A DNA stretch of 44,977 bases from Lachnospiraceae bacterium (GTDB lineage: Bacteria > Bacillota > Clostridia > Lachnospirales > Lachnospiraceae). Each line of letters begins with the position of its first letter. Positions within the stretch are counted from its first letter, which is position 1. The DNA is taken from NCBI GenBank assembly GCA_017626095.1, contig JAGAJL010000005.1, positions 1-44,977 of the forward strand, given 5' to 3'. Below are positions 1-10,469 of this stretch, piece by piece. The notes below the pieces were generated by a model that worked only from the letters and a program-made list of their open reading frames with translations, made no database searches and was not told the origin of the DNA. Both the position numbers and the translations under genes were made by a program.

Positions 1-74
1 ACTGCGTAAGCGGTTGATTCTGCAATTCCCAGAAGTTCTGCAACTTCCTTAGCAGATAAATAGCGTTTCGTCAT
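1..74 (-). CDS. Excisionase-like HTH protein, truncated by window edge
   Basis: The reverse strand opens with ATG at 74 and reads MTKRYLSAKEVAELLGIAES before running off the window. The pattern YLSAKEVAELLGIAESTAY is that of small excisionase/MerR-like (HTH_17) DNA-binding proteins, which steer integrase toward excision. A strong ribosome site (GGAGGA, about 82-88) lies just upstream. The gene is transcribed leftward from the promoter at 177-206, and an integrase would be expected next, outside the window. It lies back to back with the XRE repressor. Only 24 residues are visible, so a generic HTH protein cannot be excluded. Confidence 0.6.
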   Translation of the reverse strand, partial: MTKRYLSAKEVAELLGIAESTAYA

Positions 75-98
75 ACTCCTTCCTCCTTTCCGCTAGTC

Positions 99-119
99 TT
101 ATGTACGCTCCTTGCTCAT
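99..119 (-). CDS. Possible six-residue leader peptide upstream of excisionase gene
   Basis: Between the minus-strand promoter and the excisionase start there is ATG AGC AAG GAG CGT ACA TAA (MSKERT), preceded at good spacing by AGGAGG (128-133). A well-placed ribosome site before such a short frame suggests a leader peptide that could couple translation to the next gene, but chance cannot be excluded. Confidence 0.3.
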   Translation of the reverse strand: MSKERT

Positions 120-145
120 TGCACTCACCTCCTCATTTTGTTATG

Positions 146-283
146 AGTAACCTTTTCGTTACTGTTTGTGTTTTTGATTATACAGTAACATATTCGTTTC
201 TGTCAATAGGTGGACGAAAAAAATTTCTGTTTGCCATACAGTAATATTTATGTTACTGTATTATCAGAAACGATATTGTTACT
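146..283. promoter_or_regulatory. Four palindromic operators for the divergent XRE repressor
   Basis: Four 18-bp sites share the plan AGTAAC-6 bp-GTTACT. They are 146-163 (perfect arms), 184-201 (AGTAAC/GTTTCT), 240-257 (AGTAAT/GTTACT) and 266-283 (AGAAAC/GTTACT). All lie in the intergenic region between the excisionase and the XRE gene. This is the expected layout for a lambda-like genetic switch. Site 2 sits in the excisionase promoter and sites 3 and 4 flank the region where the repressor's own promoter must lie (a TATTAT box is at 259-264). That the adjacent XRE protein binds them is inferred. Confidence 0.75.
177..206 (-). promoter_or_regulatory. Sigma-A promoter of the excisionase gene, overlapped by an operator
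   Basis: On the minus strand, TTGACA (206-201) and TATAAT (182-177) are separated by 18 bp; both boxes are perfect consensus. The second palindromic operator (184-201) fills the spacer and touches the -35 box. Repressor binding there should block RNA polymerase, keeping excision genes off while the XRE protein is present. Confidence 0.75.
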
Positions 284-306
284 ATTCAATTAGAAGGAGT
301 TACACG

Positions 307-753
307 ATGGCTATTGGTGAACGAATAAAACGAATTAGAAATTTCCGCAAATTAACGCAGGCTCAGCTTGGTGAAGCTGTGGGCTTATCTGACGTGCGAA
401 TCCGTCAGTACGAAATCGGCAACCGCACCCCTAAGGAAGAGATGATACAGGAGCTGGCGAAAGCCTTAGACTGTAATTACCGCTCCATCTACGAACCTTC
501 CCTCTACGCAGCAGAAGATGTGATGTACGCACTTTTTGAACTGGATGAGCACTACAACATGCCCCTCTACGAAGTAACGAACCCTGAGGACCCTACCGAA
601 AAACATATTGCGGTTGGTTTTGATTATTCTTTACTGGATGATTTCCTGAATACCTGGAAAAAGAAAAAAGAGGACTTAGCCTCCGGTAAAATTACCAAAG
701 AAGAGTATTTTGAATGGAAGATTAACTGGCCGCATACCGACAAGAAAGGATAA
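307..753 (+). CDS. XRE-family repressor of the integrated element
   Basis: This 148-residue protein has an N-terminal Cro/C1-type HTH (about residues 5-60, MAIGERIKRIRNFRKLTQAQ onward, with the QAQLGEAVGLSDVRIRQYE recognition region). An acidic/aromatic tail of unknown function follows. I chose the ATG at 307 because AGAAGGAG ends about 7 bases upstream; an in-frame upstream ATG at 250 lies inside operator 3 and has no ribosome site. The gene is divergent from the excisionase and faces four matching operators. It probably represses both itself and the excision genes. The next gene begins 4 bases after its stop, so the two are likely co-transcribed. Confidence 0.8.
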   Translation: MAIGERIKRIRNFRKLTQAQLGEAVGLSDVRIRQYEIGNRTPKEEMIQELAKALDCNYRSIYEPSLYAAEDVMYALFELDEHYNMPLYEVTNPEDPTEKHIAVGFDYSLLDDFLNTWKKKKEDLASGKITKEEYFEWKINWPHTDKKG

Positions 754-757
754 TTTT

Positions 758-1771
758 ATGCTTACCATAGAACAAAAGAAAGAAATAGCTCGCATATATA
801 AGAAAGTAAGAAAACTATCCAAACCCAGTTCTTGCCTTATTTGTGGCAAATCACAAACCAGTTTTTGCAATTCACATCTTATTCCTCAAATGGTTTTAAA
901 AAGCATTGCTTCAAATGGGAAATTACTACAACCCAATTTACTAATGGATATAGAAGATATTGATATTGAAAAAGGAATCAACAACTCCGGAACCTTTCAT
1001 TTTATCTGTAATGAATGTGATTCCACCCTTTTTCAAACTTACGAAAATCCATCAAATCTGCTCGATAAACCAAATGATAAGATGCTTGCCGAAATTGCCC
1101 TTAAGAATATGGTTATGATGCTTTCAAAACGTAACGAAGAAGTATGTTTATTCGATTATATGCAAAAGCACTATAATCTTTTTGAAAACAAGGAAGAACT
1201 TGATAAAGATCACACCCTTGATATTCGTGATTACACAAACGATCTAAATCTGTTCCAAGACATTCTACATAACAACAAAGAAAATTGTTTTAATATCATG
1301 TATTGGAAAATACTTCCCTACGTTACTCCGATAGCTGTTCAAACTCCAATAACTATATTCGAGGATTTGGATAATACCATCATAAATGAAACTTTTAATC
1401 CTGATTCACAAATAAGAATGCAGTGCGTTCATTTATGCGTATTTCCTTTGGAATCTCAAACTGTAATTCTCTTGTTCTATCATAAGCGTGATAAGAATTA
1501 TCGCTCACTGTGGAGACAATTTAATTGCTTAAGTGAAGAAAATAAGCTCAAATATATTAATTTTCTAGTTTTCAAATATACTGAGAACTATTTCTTTTCA
1601 CCCCTCATAAGAGAATTGCTTGAAACTGATAAGAAGTTACAACTACTTAGTCAAGAAAACAATGGTGCTCCTCATTTAGGCCATCTTTCTCCTATAGATG
1701 TATTAACTCCTTACAAAAGCGTTACATATGATGAAATTCCAAATTTCCTATCTCATGAACACGCACTCTAA
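758..1771 (+). CDS. HNH-like treble-clef zinc protein, element cargo
   Basis: This 337-residue protein starts at ATG 758, with AAGGA about 8 bases upstream. The longer reading from 710 would overlap the XRE gene. The N-terminal 90 residues hold a CxxC pair (CLICG), then SHLIP, then a second CxxC (CNEC). This spacing is typical of HNH/McrA-like treble-clef domains of the SH-(I/L)-IP type found in accessory genes. The rest is hydrophobic-aromatic and unrecognised. The gene is notably AT-rich compared with the ribosomal genes beside it, consistent with recent transfer. It is the last gene before the chromosomal tuf operon and so is probably cargo. Nuclease activity or a defence role is possible but not shown by the sequence. 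Confidence 0.55.
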   Translation: MLTIEQKKEIARIYKKVRKLSKPSSCLICGKSQTSFCNSHLIPQMVLKSIASNGKLLQPNLLMDIEDIDIEKGINNSGTFHFICNECDSTLFQTYENPSNLLDKPNDKMLAEIALKNMVMMLSKRNEEVCLFDYMQKHYNLFENKEELDKDHTLDIRDYTNDLNLFQDILHNNKENCFNIMYWKILPYVTPIAVQTPITIFEDLDNTIINETFNPDSQIRMQCVHLCVFPLESQTVILLFYHKRDKNYRSLWRQFNCLSEENKLKYINFLVFKYTENYFFSPLIRELLETDKKLQLLSQENNGAPHLGHLSPIDVLTPYKSVTYDEIPNFLSHEHAL

Positions 1772-1777
1772 ACCTTT

Positions 1778-1796
1778 GTATCACGCACGTATCACG
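1778..1796. repeat. 11-bp-period direct repeat at the element/chromosome edge
   Basis: GTATCACG occurs twice (1778-1785 and 1789-1796) between the last element gene and its terminator. Direct repeats of this kind can be integrase core or arm sites. The position near the junction with the tuf region makes this a candidate attachment end, but the partner end is outside the window. Confidence 0.3.
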
Positions 1797-1833
1797 AGCC
1801 CATTTTGAGAGAAATCTCGAAGTGGGCTTTTCT
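1797..1833 (+). terminator. Terminator after the HNH-like gene
   Basis: AGCCCA (1797-1802) pairs with TGGGCT (1823-1828), with an inner GAGA/TCTC pairing, and TTTCTT follows. It ends rightward transcription of the element before it meets tuf. Confidence 0.65.
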
Positions 1834-1860
1834 TCATGTTCGACCATCTTTTCATAGCAA

Positions 1861-1898
1861 AAATAAACCGCAACTCCTCATAAAATGAGGAATTGCGG
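1861..1898 (-). terminator. Terminator of the fusA-tuf operon
   Basis: A 14-bp stem (1885-1898 pairing with 1868-1881, one mismatch, 3-base loop) is followed on the minus strand by TTTATTTTTG. It lies 35 bases past the tuf stop codon. Confidence 0.85.
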
Positions 1899-1933
1899 CT
1901 TGTATTTAAGTTTCTATGATACGAAATCAAAGA

Positions 1934-3121
1934 TTACTCGATGATAGTAGCAACACGGCCTGAACCTACAGTACGTCCACCTTCACGGATAGCGAATGTA
2001 AGACCCTGCTCCATAGCGATAGGATGGATCAGTTCGATAGTCATTTCTACGTTATCACCAGGCATGCACATTTCTGTACCAGCAGGTAATTCACAAACAC
2101 CAGTAATATCAGTTGTTCTGAAGTAGAACTGAGGTCTGTAGTTGTTGAAGAAAGGAGTATGACGTCCACCTTCATCTTTTGTTAAAACGTAAACCTGAGC
2201 TGTGAATTTTTTGTGGCATGTAACTGAACCGGGTTTAGCTAATACCTGTCCACGCTCGATATCTGTTCTCTGGATACCACGAAGTAATGCACCGATGTTA
2301 TCACCAGCCTGAGCTTCGTCTAATAATTTACGGAACATTTCGATACCAGTAACAACAGTCTTCTGTGTTTCTTCTTTAACACCAACGATTTCAACTTCGT
2401 CAGACATATGAAGAACACCACGTTCTACTCTACCGGTAGCAACTGTACCACGACCTGTGATAGAGAATACGTCTTCGATAGGCATTAAGAAAGGCTTGTC
2501 TGTATCACGCTGAGGATCAGGAATATAAGAATCTACTGTATCCATTAATTCCATGATCTTGTCGCCCCATTCTCCGTTAGGATCTTCAAGAGCTTTTAAT
2601 GCAGAACCCTGGATGATAGGGCAATCTGTGAATTCATATTCCTCTAATTGCTCTGTGATTTCCATTTCTACTAACTCTAATAATTCAGGGTCGTCTACCA
2701 TATCACATTTGTTCATGAATACAACAATGTAAGGTACACCTACCTGACGAGATAATAAGATGTGCTCTTTTGTCTGAGCCATAACACCGTCAGTAGCAGC
2801 TACAACTAAGATAGCGCCGTCCATCTGAGCAGCACCGGTAATCATGTTTTTAACGTAGTCAGCATGGCCAGGGCAGTCAACGTGAGCATAATGTCTCTTT
2901 TCTGTCTGGTATTCAACGTGAGCTGTTGAAATTGTGATACCACGTTCTCTTTCTTCGGGAGCTTTATCGATATTCTCGAAGTCTACTTTTTCGTTACCAG
3001 CAACTCTTTCAGCTAATACTCTTGTGATAGCAGCTGTTAAAGTTGTTTTACCATGGTCAACGTGGCCGATGGTACCAATGTTACAATGGGGTTTTGTTCT
3101 GTCAAATTTAGCTTTAGCCAT
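1934..3121 (-). CDS. tuf: Elongation factor Tu
   Basis: This is a full-length 395-residue EF-Tu. It carries the P-loop GHVDHGKT (19-26), RGIT switch I, DCPGH switch II, NKCD and SALK guanine-specificity motifs, and the normal beta-barrel domains ending in VATIIE. It delivers aminoacyl-tRNA to the ribosome as a GTPase. The start at 3121 has AAAGGAG upstream. It is the last gene of rpsL-rpsG-fusA-tuf, but it also has its own promoter in the 130-base gap after fusA. That fits its need for higher expression than EF-G. Confidence 0.98.
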   Translation of the reverse strand: MAKAKFDRTKPHCNIGTIGHVDHGKTTLTAAITRVLAERVAGNEKVDFENIDKAPEERERGITISTAHVEYQTEKRHYAHVDCPGHADYVKNMITGAAQMDGAILVVAATDGVMAQTKEHILLSRQVGVPYIVVFMNKCDMVDDPELLELVEMEITEQLEEYEFTDCPIIQGSALKALEDPNGEWGDKIMELMDTVDSYIPDPQRDTDKPFLMPIEDVFSITGRGTVATGRVERGVLHMSDEVEIVGVKEETQKTVVTGIEMFRKLLDEAQAGDNIGALLRGIQRTDIERGQVLAKPGSVTCHKKFTAQVYVLTKDEGGRHTPFFNNYRPQFYFRTTDITGVCELPAGTEMCMPGDNVEMTIELIHPIAMEQGLTFAIREGGRTVGSGRVATIIE

Positions 3122-3175
3122 TTTGATAATCTCCTTTTAAAAAATAAAATTTCGTTTTATAGTTCAAATTTTCTC

Positions 3176-3204
3176 GGCTATCTCTGATTATATAAAAGAT
3201 AGCC
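3176..3204 (-). other. Hairpin in the fusA-tuf intergenic region
   Basis: GGCTATCT (3176-3183) and AGATAGCC (3197-3204) form a perfect 8-bp stem with a 13-base loop that overlaps the tuf promoter. No strong U-run follows. In read-through transcripts it could be a weak attenuator or a processing site. Confidence 0.4.
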
Positions 3205-3215
3205 AAGAATTTCAA
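3187..3215 (-). promoter_or_regulatory. Sigma-A promoter of tuf
   Basis: TTGAAA (3215-3210) and TATAAT (3192-3187) lie 17 bp apart on the minus strand, upstream of tuf. Confidence 0.7.
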
Positions 3216-3251
3216 GCAAAATTTAGTTCAAACCTTTATACTACGAGGTTA

Positions 3252-5369
3252 TTATTTCGCTTTTGCAGCTAATACTTTTTCCTGAACGTTCTTCGGACAT
3301 GCTTCGTATTTTTCAAAGAACATAGAGTAGTTACCACGACCCTGTGTTGAAGAACGAAGCTCTGTTGAATAACCGAACATTTCAGCAAGCGGAACGAATG
3401 CACGAACGATCTTACCGCCGCCTAAATCATCCATACTCTGGATCTGTCCACGTTTTGCATTTAAGCTACCGATTACATCACCCATGTATTCTTCGGGCAT
3501 GGTAACTTCAACCTTCATGATAGGCTCAAGCAATACAGGATTTGCTTTCTTCATAGCTTCTTTGAAAGCCATAGAACCTGCAATGTGGAATGCCATTTCT
3601 GATGAGTCGACTTCATGGTAAGAACCATCGTAAACGTTTGCGCTTACACCAAGTACAGGGAATCCACCAAGGATACCTGCCTGAGCTGCTTCTTCGATAC
3701 CTTCACCTACTGCAGGGATGTATTCCTTCGGAATAGCACCACCAACTACGGAAGATTCAAATTTGAATGTCTCTTCACCGTTCGGATCCATGGGCTCGAA
3801 TTTAACTTTACAGTGACCATACTGACCACGACCACCGGACTGTTTTGCATATTTGTATTCCTGATCAACAGGTTTTGTAAATGTCTCTTTGTAAGCAACC
3901 TGAGGAGCACCTACGTTTGCTTCTACCTTAAATTCACGAAGCAGACGGTCAACGATGATCTCTAAATGTAACTCACCCATACCTGCGATGATTGTCTGAC
4001 CTGTTTCCTGATCTGTATGAGCACGGAATGTAGGATCTTCTTCAGCAAGTTTTGCCAATGCTTCACCCATCTTGCCCTGTCCGTCTTTTGTCTTAGGCTC
4101 AATAGCAAGCTCAATAACGGGTTCCGGGAATTCCATAGACTCTAAGATTACGGGATGCTGTTCATCACAGATTGTATCACCGGTTGTTGTGAACTTAAAT
4201 CCAACTGCAGCTGCGATATCACCTGAGTAAACTTTGTCTAACTCAGCTCTCTTGTTAGCATGCATCTGAAGGATACGTCCAACACGTTCTTTTTTATCTT
4301 TGGTAGCATTTAATACGTATGAACCGGAATTCAATGTACCGGAATAAACACGGATAAATGCCAATTTACCTACGAAGGGGTCAGCCATGATCTTGAATGC
4401 CAAAGCTGAGAAAGGTTCTTCATCAGAAGAATGTCTTTCCACTTCATTGCCTTCTAAGTCAACACCCTTAATAGCAGGGATATCTGTAGGAGCAGGCATG
4501 AACTCTAAGATTGCATCCAAAAGTTTCTGAACACCTTTGTTTCTGTAAGCAGAACCACAGCATACCGGAACAGCTGTACATTCACATGTAGCTTTTCTTA
4601 ATACTGCTTTTAACTCATCGATAGAGGGTTCTTCACCTTCTAAGTAAGCCATCATTAAATCATCATCTAACTCACAGATTTTTTCTACTAATTCTGTATG
4701 ATATAATTCAGCATCATCTTTCATGTCGTCCGGGATATCAACGATAGAAATATCATCACCCTTATCATCATTGTAGATATATGCTTTCATTTCAAACAAG
4801 TCAACGATACCTTTGAATTCATCTTCTTTACCGATGGGTAACTGAAGGCAAATTGCGTTTTTACCAAGTCTTGTTTTAATCTGCTCAACTGCACCATAGA
4901 AGTTTGCACCTAAGATGTCCATTTTGTTAATGAACGCCATACGGGGTACATTATAAGTGTCAGCCTGACGCCATACGTTTTCTGACTGCGGTTCTACACC
5001 ACCCTTTGCACAGAAAACACCGACAGCGCCGTCCAATACACGAAGAGAACGCTCTACTTCAACAGTAAAGTCAACGTGACCGGGAGTATCGATGATGTTG
5101 ATACGATGCTCTAAAGCACCCGGTTTCGGCTTGCAATTCTCTTCCAGTGTCCAATGACATGTTGTTGCAGCTGATGTGATTGTGATACCTCTTTCCTGCT
5201 CCTGTTCCATCCAGTCCATGGTAGCAGTACCTTCATGAGTATCACCAATTTTATAATTGATACCGGTATAATATAAGATACGCTCTGTTAATGTTGTTTT
5301 ACCAGCATCAATATGCGCCATAATACCGATATTTCTGGTTCTCTCAAGCGGATATTCTCTTCCAGCCAA
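3252..5369 (-). CDS. fusA: Elongation factor G
   Basis: This 705-residue translocation GTPase shows AHIDAGKT (18-25), [14 protein letters not shown] and NKMD, followed by the complete domain II-V region. Length and content are normal for bacterial EF-G1. It catalyses ribosomal translocation and, with RRF, ribosome recycling. The gene starts 15 bases after the rpsG stop and is part of the str operon. No resistance-type alteration was looked for residue by residue. Confidence 0.98.
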   Translation of the reverse strand: MAGREYPLERTRNIGIMAHIDAGKTTLTERILYYTGINYKIGDTHEGTATMDWMEQEQERGITITSAATTCHWTLEENCKPKPGALEHRINIIDTPGHVDFTVEVERSLRVLDGAVGVFCAKGGVEPQSENVWRQADTYNVPRMAFINKMDILGANFYGAVEQIKTRLGKNAICLQLPIGKEDEFKGIVDLFEMKAYIYNDDKGDDISIVDIPDDMKDDAELYHTELVEKICELDDDLMMAYLEGEEPSIDELKAVLRKATCECTAVPVCCGSAYRNKGVQKLLDAILEFMPAPTDIPAIKGVDLEGNEVERHSSDEEPFSALAFKIMADPFVGKLAFIRVYSGTLNSGSYVLNATKDKKERVGRILQMHANKRAELDKVYSGDIAAAVGFKFTTTGDTICDEQHPVILESMEFPEPVIELAIEPKTKDGQGKMGEALAKLAEEDPTFRAHTDQETGQTIIAGMGELHLEIIVDRLLREFKVEANVGAPQVAYKETFTKPVDQEYKYAKQSGGRGQYGHCKVKFEPMDPNGEETFKFESSVVGGAIPKEYIPAVGEGIEEAAQAGILGGFPVLGVSANVYDGSYHEVDSSEMAFHIAGSMAFKEAMKKANPVLLEPIMKVEVTMPEEYMGDVIGSLNAKRGQIQSMDDLGGGKIVRAFVPLAEMFGYSTELRSSTQGRGNYSMFFEKYEACPKNVQEKVLAAKAK

Positions 5370-5384
5370 GGTTTTGTCCTCCTA

Positions 5385-6078
<694 letters not shown>

Positions 6079-6498
6079 TTATTTGCCTGCTTTCGGTCTC
6101 TTAGCGCCGTATTTTGAACGAGCCTGTTTTCTGTTGGCAACGCCGGCTGTATCCAAAGTACCACGAATGATATGATAACGGGTACCGGGTAAGTCCTTAA
6201 CACGTCCACCACGGATCAAAACAACGCTATGCTCCTGTAAGTTGTGACCTTCACCCGGAATGTAAGAAGTAACTTCGATACCGTTTGAAAGACGAACTCT
6301 GGCGATCTTTCTAAGAGCTGAGTTAGGTTTTTTAGGTGTAGCAGTCTTAACAGCTGTACAAACACCTCTCTTCTGGGGAGAAGCTGTATCTGTAGCTTTC
6401 TTCTGTAAAGAGTTGTAACCCTTTAACAAAGCGGGAGCTGTAGATTTTTTTACAGATGTCTGACGACCCTTTCTAACTAACTGGTTAAATGTTGGCAT
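6079..6498 (-). CDS. rpsL: 30S ribosomal protein S12
   Basis: This 139-residue protein begins [12 protein letters not shown] and has the [11 protein letters not shown] and [12 protein letters not shown] loops that line the decoding centre. The streptomycin-determining lysine of TPKKPNS is present, so the gene appears wild type there. It is longer than the E. coli protein because of an insert (about residues 26-42), as usual in Firmicutes. It is the first gene of its operon, behind its own promoter. Confidence 0.97.
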   Translation of the reverse strand: MPTFNQLVRKGRQTSVKKSTAPALLKGYNSLQKKATDTASPQKRGVCTAVKTATPKKPNSALRKIARVRLSNGIEVTSYIPGEGHNLQEHSVVLIRGGRVKDLPGTRYHIIRGTLDTAGVANRKQARSKYGAKRPKAGK

Positions 6499-6571
6499 TC
6501 TTTTTCACCTCATTTCATTTTTTATTTTGTTGCGCACAAAAAGAAATATGCATTTGCACGCACACTAGATT

Positions 6572-6600
6572 AGTATAATAATTGAATTTTTAAATGTCAA
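6572..6600 (-). promoter_or_regulatory. Sigma-A promoter of the rpsL-rpsG-fusA operon
   Basis: TTGACA (6600-6595) and TATACT (6577-6572), spacer 17 bp, lie between the rpoC terminator and rpsL. They leave a leader of roughly 70 bases. Confidence 0.8.
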
Positions 6601-6640
6601 TAGGAATTAATGTGATTTTTTAGAAAAATGGAACAAAATT

Positions 6641-6708
6641 TAAAAAAGAAAATAATTCCACCCGCAACATCTATATATCATATACATATATCTAGTCACG
6701 GATGGAAT
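6641..6708 (-). terminator. Terminator of rpoB-rpoC
   Basis: A 10-bp outer stem (6699-6708 with 6655-6664, one G-U pair) and an inner AT-rich stem are followed by TTATTTTCTTTTTT on the minus strand. It sits 13 bases after rpoC, so the rif and str units are separated here. Confidence 0.85.
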
Positions 6709-6720
6709 TATAATTAGATC

Positions 6721-9700
6721 TTATTCTTCCTCTGCAGGAGCATCGGAAACAACATTCATTTCCTCTACATCTGTATCATCTTCGATTTCAGAAAAAGAAA
6801 TATCTTCATTTTCGTCGATATCTTCATCAAAAGAAATCGTGCCACTTAACATTGCATCGGAATCAAGCTTTACATTTCTGTATCTCTTCATACCGGTTCC
6901 GGCAGGAATTAATTTACCGATAATAACGTTTTCTTTTAAGCCAACCAACGGATCGATCTTTCCTTTAATCGCAGCCTCGGTTAATACCTTGGTTGTTTCC
7001 TGGAAGGATGCGGCTGATAAGAAGGAATCGGTAGCAAGTGCAGCTTTTGTGATACCGAGAATAATCTGGGTACCTGTTGCAGCTTCTTTTCCTTCGGCTG
7101 CCATCTGTTCGTTAATTTCGTCATATTCCAAAACATTAACCAGTGTTCCCGGCAAGTATTCGGTATCACCCGCAGTGTCAATACGGATTTTCTTTAACAT
7201 CTGACGAACAATCACTTCAACGTGCTTATCAGCAATATCTACACCCTGGAGACGATATACTCTCTGTACCTCGCGTAAGATATAATCCTGAACGGCTCTG
7301 ACACCTTTAATTCTCAACAAATCGTGAGGGTTTACACTACCTTCGGTCAATTCATCACCGGCTTCAACCATTGTACCTTCAACCAGTTTATCCTGATTTT
7401 TGATACGTGAGCCGTAAGGAATTAAGTAGGTCTTGCTTTCGCCGGTCTCATCGTTTGTCACGACAATTTCACGTTTTTTCTTGGAATCCTTCATCTGGGC
7501 AAAACCGCCAAACTCAGCAATAATAGCAAGTCCTTTCGGTTTACGTGCCTCAAACAACTCTTCTACACGGGGAAGACCCTGTGTGATATCGTTACCGGCA
7601 ACACCACCGGTATGGAAGGTTCTCATGGTAAGCTGTGTACCGGGTTCACCGATAGACTGTGCAGCAATAATACCAACTGCTTCACCGACCTGAACCGCTT
7701 CACCGGTCGCCATATTGGCACCATAACATTTTGCACAGATACCGTTCTGGCAACGACAGCTCATAATGGTACGGATTTTTACAGCTTCAACCTTTTCTCC
7801 GTCAGCATTGACGCCGATAGATAAAATCTGGCTTGCACGCTTCGGTGTAATCATATGATTTCTCTTAACAATCATATTGCCGTTTTTGTCTTTGATATCT
7901 TCGCAGGAATATCTTCCTGTAATTCTGTCTTTCAGACTTTCAATGGTCTCTTTACCATCCATGAATGCTTTTACAACCATTCCGGGGATTTCTTCTCTTC
8001 CTTCGGAACAATCCACTTCACGGATAATCAATTCCTGTGAAACGTCAACCATACGTCTGGTCAGATAACCGGAGTCGGCTGTACGAAGCGCAGTATCGGA
8101 CAAACCTTTACGAGCACCATGCGCTGACATGAAGTACTCCAATACGTCAAGACCTTCACGGAAGTTTGACTTAATCGGCAGCTCAATCGTTCTACCGGTT
8201 GTATCAGCCATCAAACCACGCATACCTGCTAACTGTTTAATCTGCTGATTTGAACCACGGGCACCGGAGTCAGCCATCATAAAGATATTGTTGTATTTAT
8301 CAAGACCTTTAATCAACACATCTGTCAATTCTTTATCGGTATCGTTCCATGTCTCAACAACAGCTCTGTAACGCTCTTCTTCCGTAATCAGACCACGGTT
8401 GAAGTTTTTGGTAATCAAGTCAACTGTCTGCTGTGCTTTCTCTAACATTTCCGGTTTGCTTGCCGGCACTGTCATATCGGAAATAGATACTGTCATGGCA
8501 GCTTTGGTTGAATATTTGTAACCAATTGCTTTGATATCATCCAATACTTCAGCTGTCTTGGTAGCACCATGTGTATTAATAACTTTTTCAAGGATCTGTT
8601 TTAAGCCTTTTTTACCAACGTGGAAATCAACTTCCAAAAGCAGTTCGTTTCCTTCTACGCTACGATCGACAAATCCTAAATCCTGAGGAATGATTTCATT
8701 AAAGATAAATCTTCCCAGTGTAGATTCAACGATGCTGGTAATTTCATTTCCTTCTGCATCTGTCTTGGACATTCTAACTTTGATGCGTGAGTGTAATGTA
8801 ACGGCTTTATTTTCATATGCAAGAATCGCTTCGTTAACATTCTTGAAGAATTTACCTTCGCCCTCTGCGCCTTCTCTTTCCTGTGTCAGGTAGTAAATAC
8901 CTAAAACCATATCCTGTGAAGGAACCGCAACCGGACCACCGTCTGACGGTTTTAACAGGTTGTTGGGTGAAAGTAACAGGAAACGGCACTCTGCCTGAGC
9001 TTCCACGGTCAAGGGAAGGTGAACAGCCATCTGGTCACCATCGAAGTCCGCATTGAACGCGGTACATACCAACGGATGCAGTTTGATTGCTTTACCTTCT
9101 ACCAGGATAGGCTCAAAAGCCTGAATACCAAGTCTGTGCAGTGTAGGAGCACGGTTTAACATAACCGGATGCTCTTTAATAACTTCTTCAAGCACATCCC
9201 ATACCTGTGCATCTAATTTTTCAACTAATTTCTTAGCATTTTTAATATTTTGGGAAATTCCTTTTGCTACCAGTTCTTTCATAACGAAAGGCTTAAACAA
9301 TTCAATTGCCATTTCCTTCGGAAGACCACACTGGTAAATCTTTAATTCGGGACCAACTACGATAACCGAACGACCGGAATAGTCTACACGTTTTCCCAAC
9401 AGGTTCTGACGGAAACGTCCTGATTTACCTTTCAACATATCAGAAAGGGATTTTAACGCTCTGTTTCCGGGACCTGTAACCGGACGTCCACGACGACCGT
9501 TATCGATCAGGGCATCCACTGCTTCCTGAAGCATACGTTTTTCATTACGTACAATAATATCAGGAGCACCCAGCTCTAATAATTTTTTCAGACGGTTATT
9601 TCTGTTGATAATACGACGATATAAATCGTTTAAGTCAGAGGTAGCAAAACGACCACCGTCTAACTGTACCATAGGACGTAAATCCGGAGGAATAACCGGA

Positions 9701-10434
9701 ATGACATCCATGATCATCCATTCGGGTTTGTTGTCTGATTCGCGGAATGCTTCGATAACATCCAGTCTCTTGATGATTTTGGCTCTCTTCTGACCGGTTG
9801 CTGTCTCTAACTCTTCTTTTAACTGAGCTGATTCTTTTTCAAGATCAATTGCCTGCAGCAATTCTTTGATTGCCTCAGCACCCATTCCGACACGGAAAGA
9901 AGCTTCGGAATTTTCTCTGGCATCCTGATATTCTTTTTCTGTTAATACCTGTTTGTATTCCAGATTGGAATCGCCGGGATCCAATACGATGTAGTTAGCA
10001 AAGTATAACACTTTCTCCAGCATCTTGGGAGATAAATCAAGGATCAGACCCATACGGCTGGGGATTCCTTTGAAATACCAGATATGAGAAACGGGAGCTG
10101 CCAATTCAATACGGCCCATACGTTCTCTTCGAACACTGGCTTTTGTAATCTCAACGCCGCAGACATTACAGGTAATGCCTTTATAACGAATCTTTTTGTA
10201 TTTACCACAATGGCATTCCCAGTCTTTACTGGGTCCAAAGATTCTTTCACAGAACAAACCATCTGTTTCAGGTTTTAATGTTCTGTAGTTGATTGTTTCA
10301 GGTTTTGTAACCTCACCAGCCTTTTCGTCACTGCCTCTTCTTGACCATTCCCGGATTTTTTCCGGAGAAGCCAAACCAATTTTAATCGCGTCAAAGCTCA
10401 TAGGCTGATATACTTCATTGTTTAATTCTGGCAT
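6721..10434 (-). CDS. rpoC: RNA polymerase subunit beta'
   Basis: This is a 1237-residue beta' subunit. The N-terminal zinc ribbon (CHCG...CNVC, about residues 70-90), the catalytic NADFDGDQM magnesium loop (about 461), the second zinc cluster ([13 protein letters not shown], about 895) and the bridge and trigger helix regions are present. I chose ATG 10434 ([10 protein letters not shown]) because GGAAGGAG lies just upstream. A reading from 10452 would start within that ribosome site. The C-terminus is strongly acidic. It starts 35 bases after rpoB and ends at a strong terminator. Confidence 0.97.
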   Translation of the reverse strand: MPELNNEVYQPMSFDAIKIGLASPEKIREWSRRGSDEKAGEVTKPETINYRTLKPETDGLFCERIFGPSKDWECHCGKYKKIRYKGITCNVCGVEITKASVRRERMGRIELAAPVSHIWYFKGIPSRMGLILDLSPKMLEKVLYFANYIVLDPGDSNLEYKQVLTEKEYQDARENSEASFRVGMGAEAIKELLQAIDLEKESAQLKEELETATGQKRAKIIKRLDVIEAFRESDNKPEWMIMDVIPVIPPDLRPMVQLDGGRFATSDLNDLYRRIINRNNRLKKLLELGAPDIIVRNEKRMLQEAVDALIDNGRRGRPVTGPGNRALKSLSDMLKGKSGRFRQNLLGKRVDYSGRSVIVVGPELKIYQCGLPKEMAIELFKPFVMKELVAKGISQNIKNAKKLVEKLDAQVWDVLEEVIKEHPVMLNRAPTLHRLGIQAFEPILVEGKAIKLHPLVCTAFNADFDGDQMAVHLPLTVEAQAECRFLLLSPNNLLKPSDGGPVAVPSQDMVLGIYYLTQEREGAEGEGKFFKNVNEAILAYENKAVTLHSRIKVRMSKTDAEGNEITSIVESTLGRFIFNEIIPQDLGFVDRSVEGNELLLEVDFHVGKKGLKQILEKVINTHGATKTAEVLDDIKAIGYKYSTKAAMTVSISDMTVPASKPEMLEKAQQTVDLITKNFNRGLITEEERYRAVVETWNDTDKELTDVLIKGLDKYNNIFMMADSGARGSNQQIKQLAGMRGLMADTTGRTIELPIKSNFREGLDVLEYFMSAHGARKGLSDTALRTADSGYLTRRMVDVSQELIIREVDCSEGREEIPGMVVKAFMDGKETIESLKDRITGRYSCEDIKDKNGNMIVKRNHMITPKRASQILSIGVNADGEKVEAVKIRTIMSCRCQNGICAKCYGANMATGEAVQVGEAVGIIAAQSIGEPGTQLTMRTFHTGGVAGNDITQGLPRVEELFEARKPKGLAIIAEFGGFAQMKDSKKKREIVVTNDETGESKTYLIPYGSRIKNQDKLVEGTMVEAGDELTEGSVNPHDLLRIKGVRAVQDYILREVQRVYRLQGVDIADKHVEVIVRQMLKKIRIDTAGDTEYLPGTLVNVLEYDEINEQMAAEGKEAATGTQIILGITKAALATDSFLSAASFQETTKVLTEAAIKGKIDPLVGLKENVIIGKLIPAGTGMKRYRNVKLDSDAMLSGTISFDEDIDENEDISFSEIEDDTDVEEMNVVSDAPAEEE

Positions 10435-10469
10435 GAATAATTCTCCTTCCAATCACGTTTCCGTAATCA

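Noticed and set aside
6079-6498. Streptomycin-resistance substitution in S12
   Set aside because: The TPKKPNS lysine and the GRVKDLPG loop are wild type.
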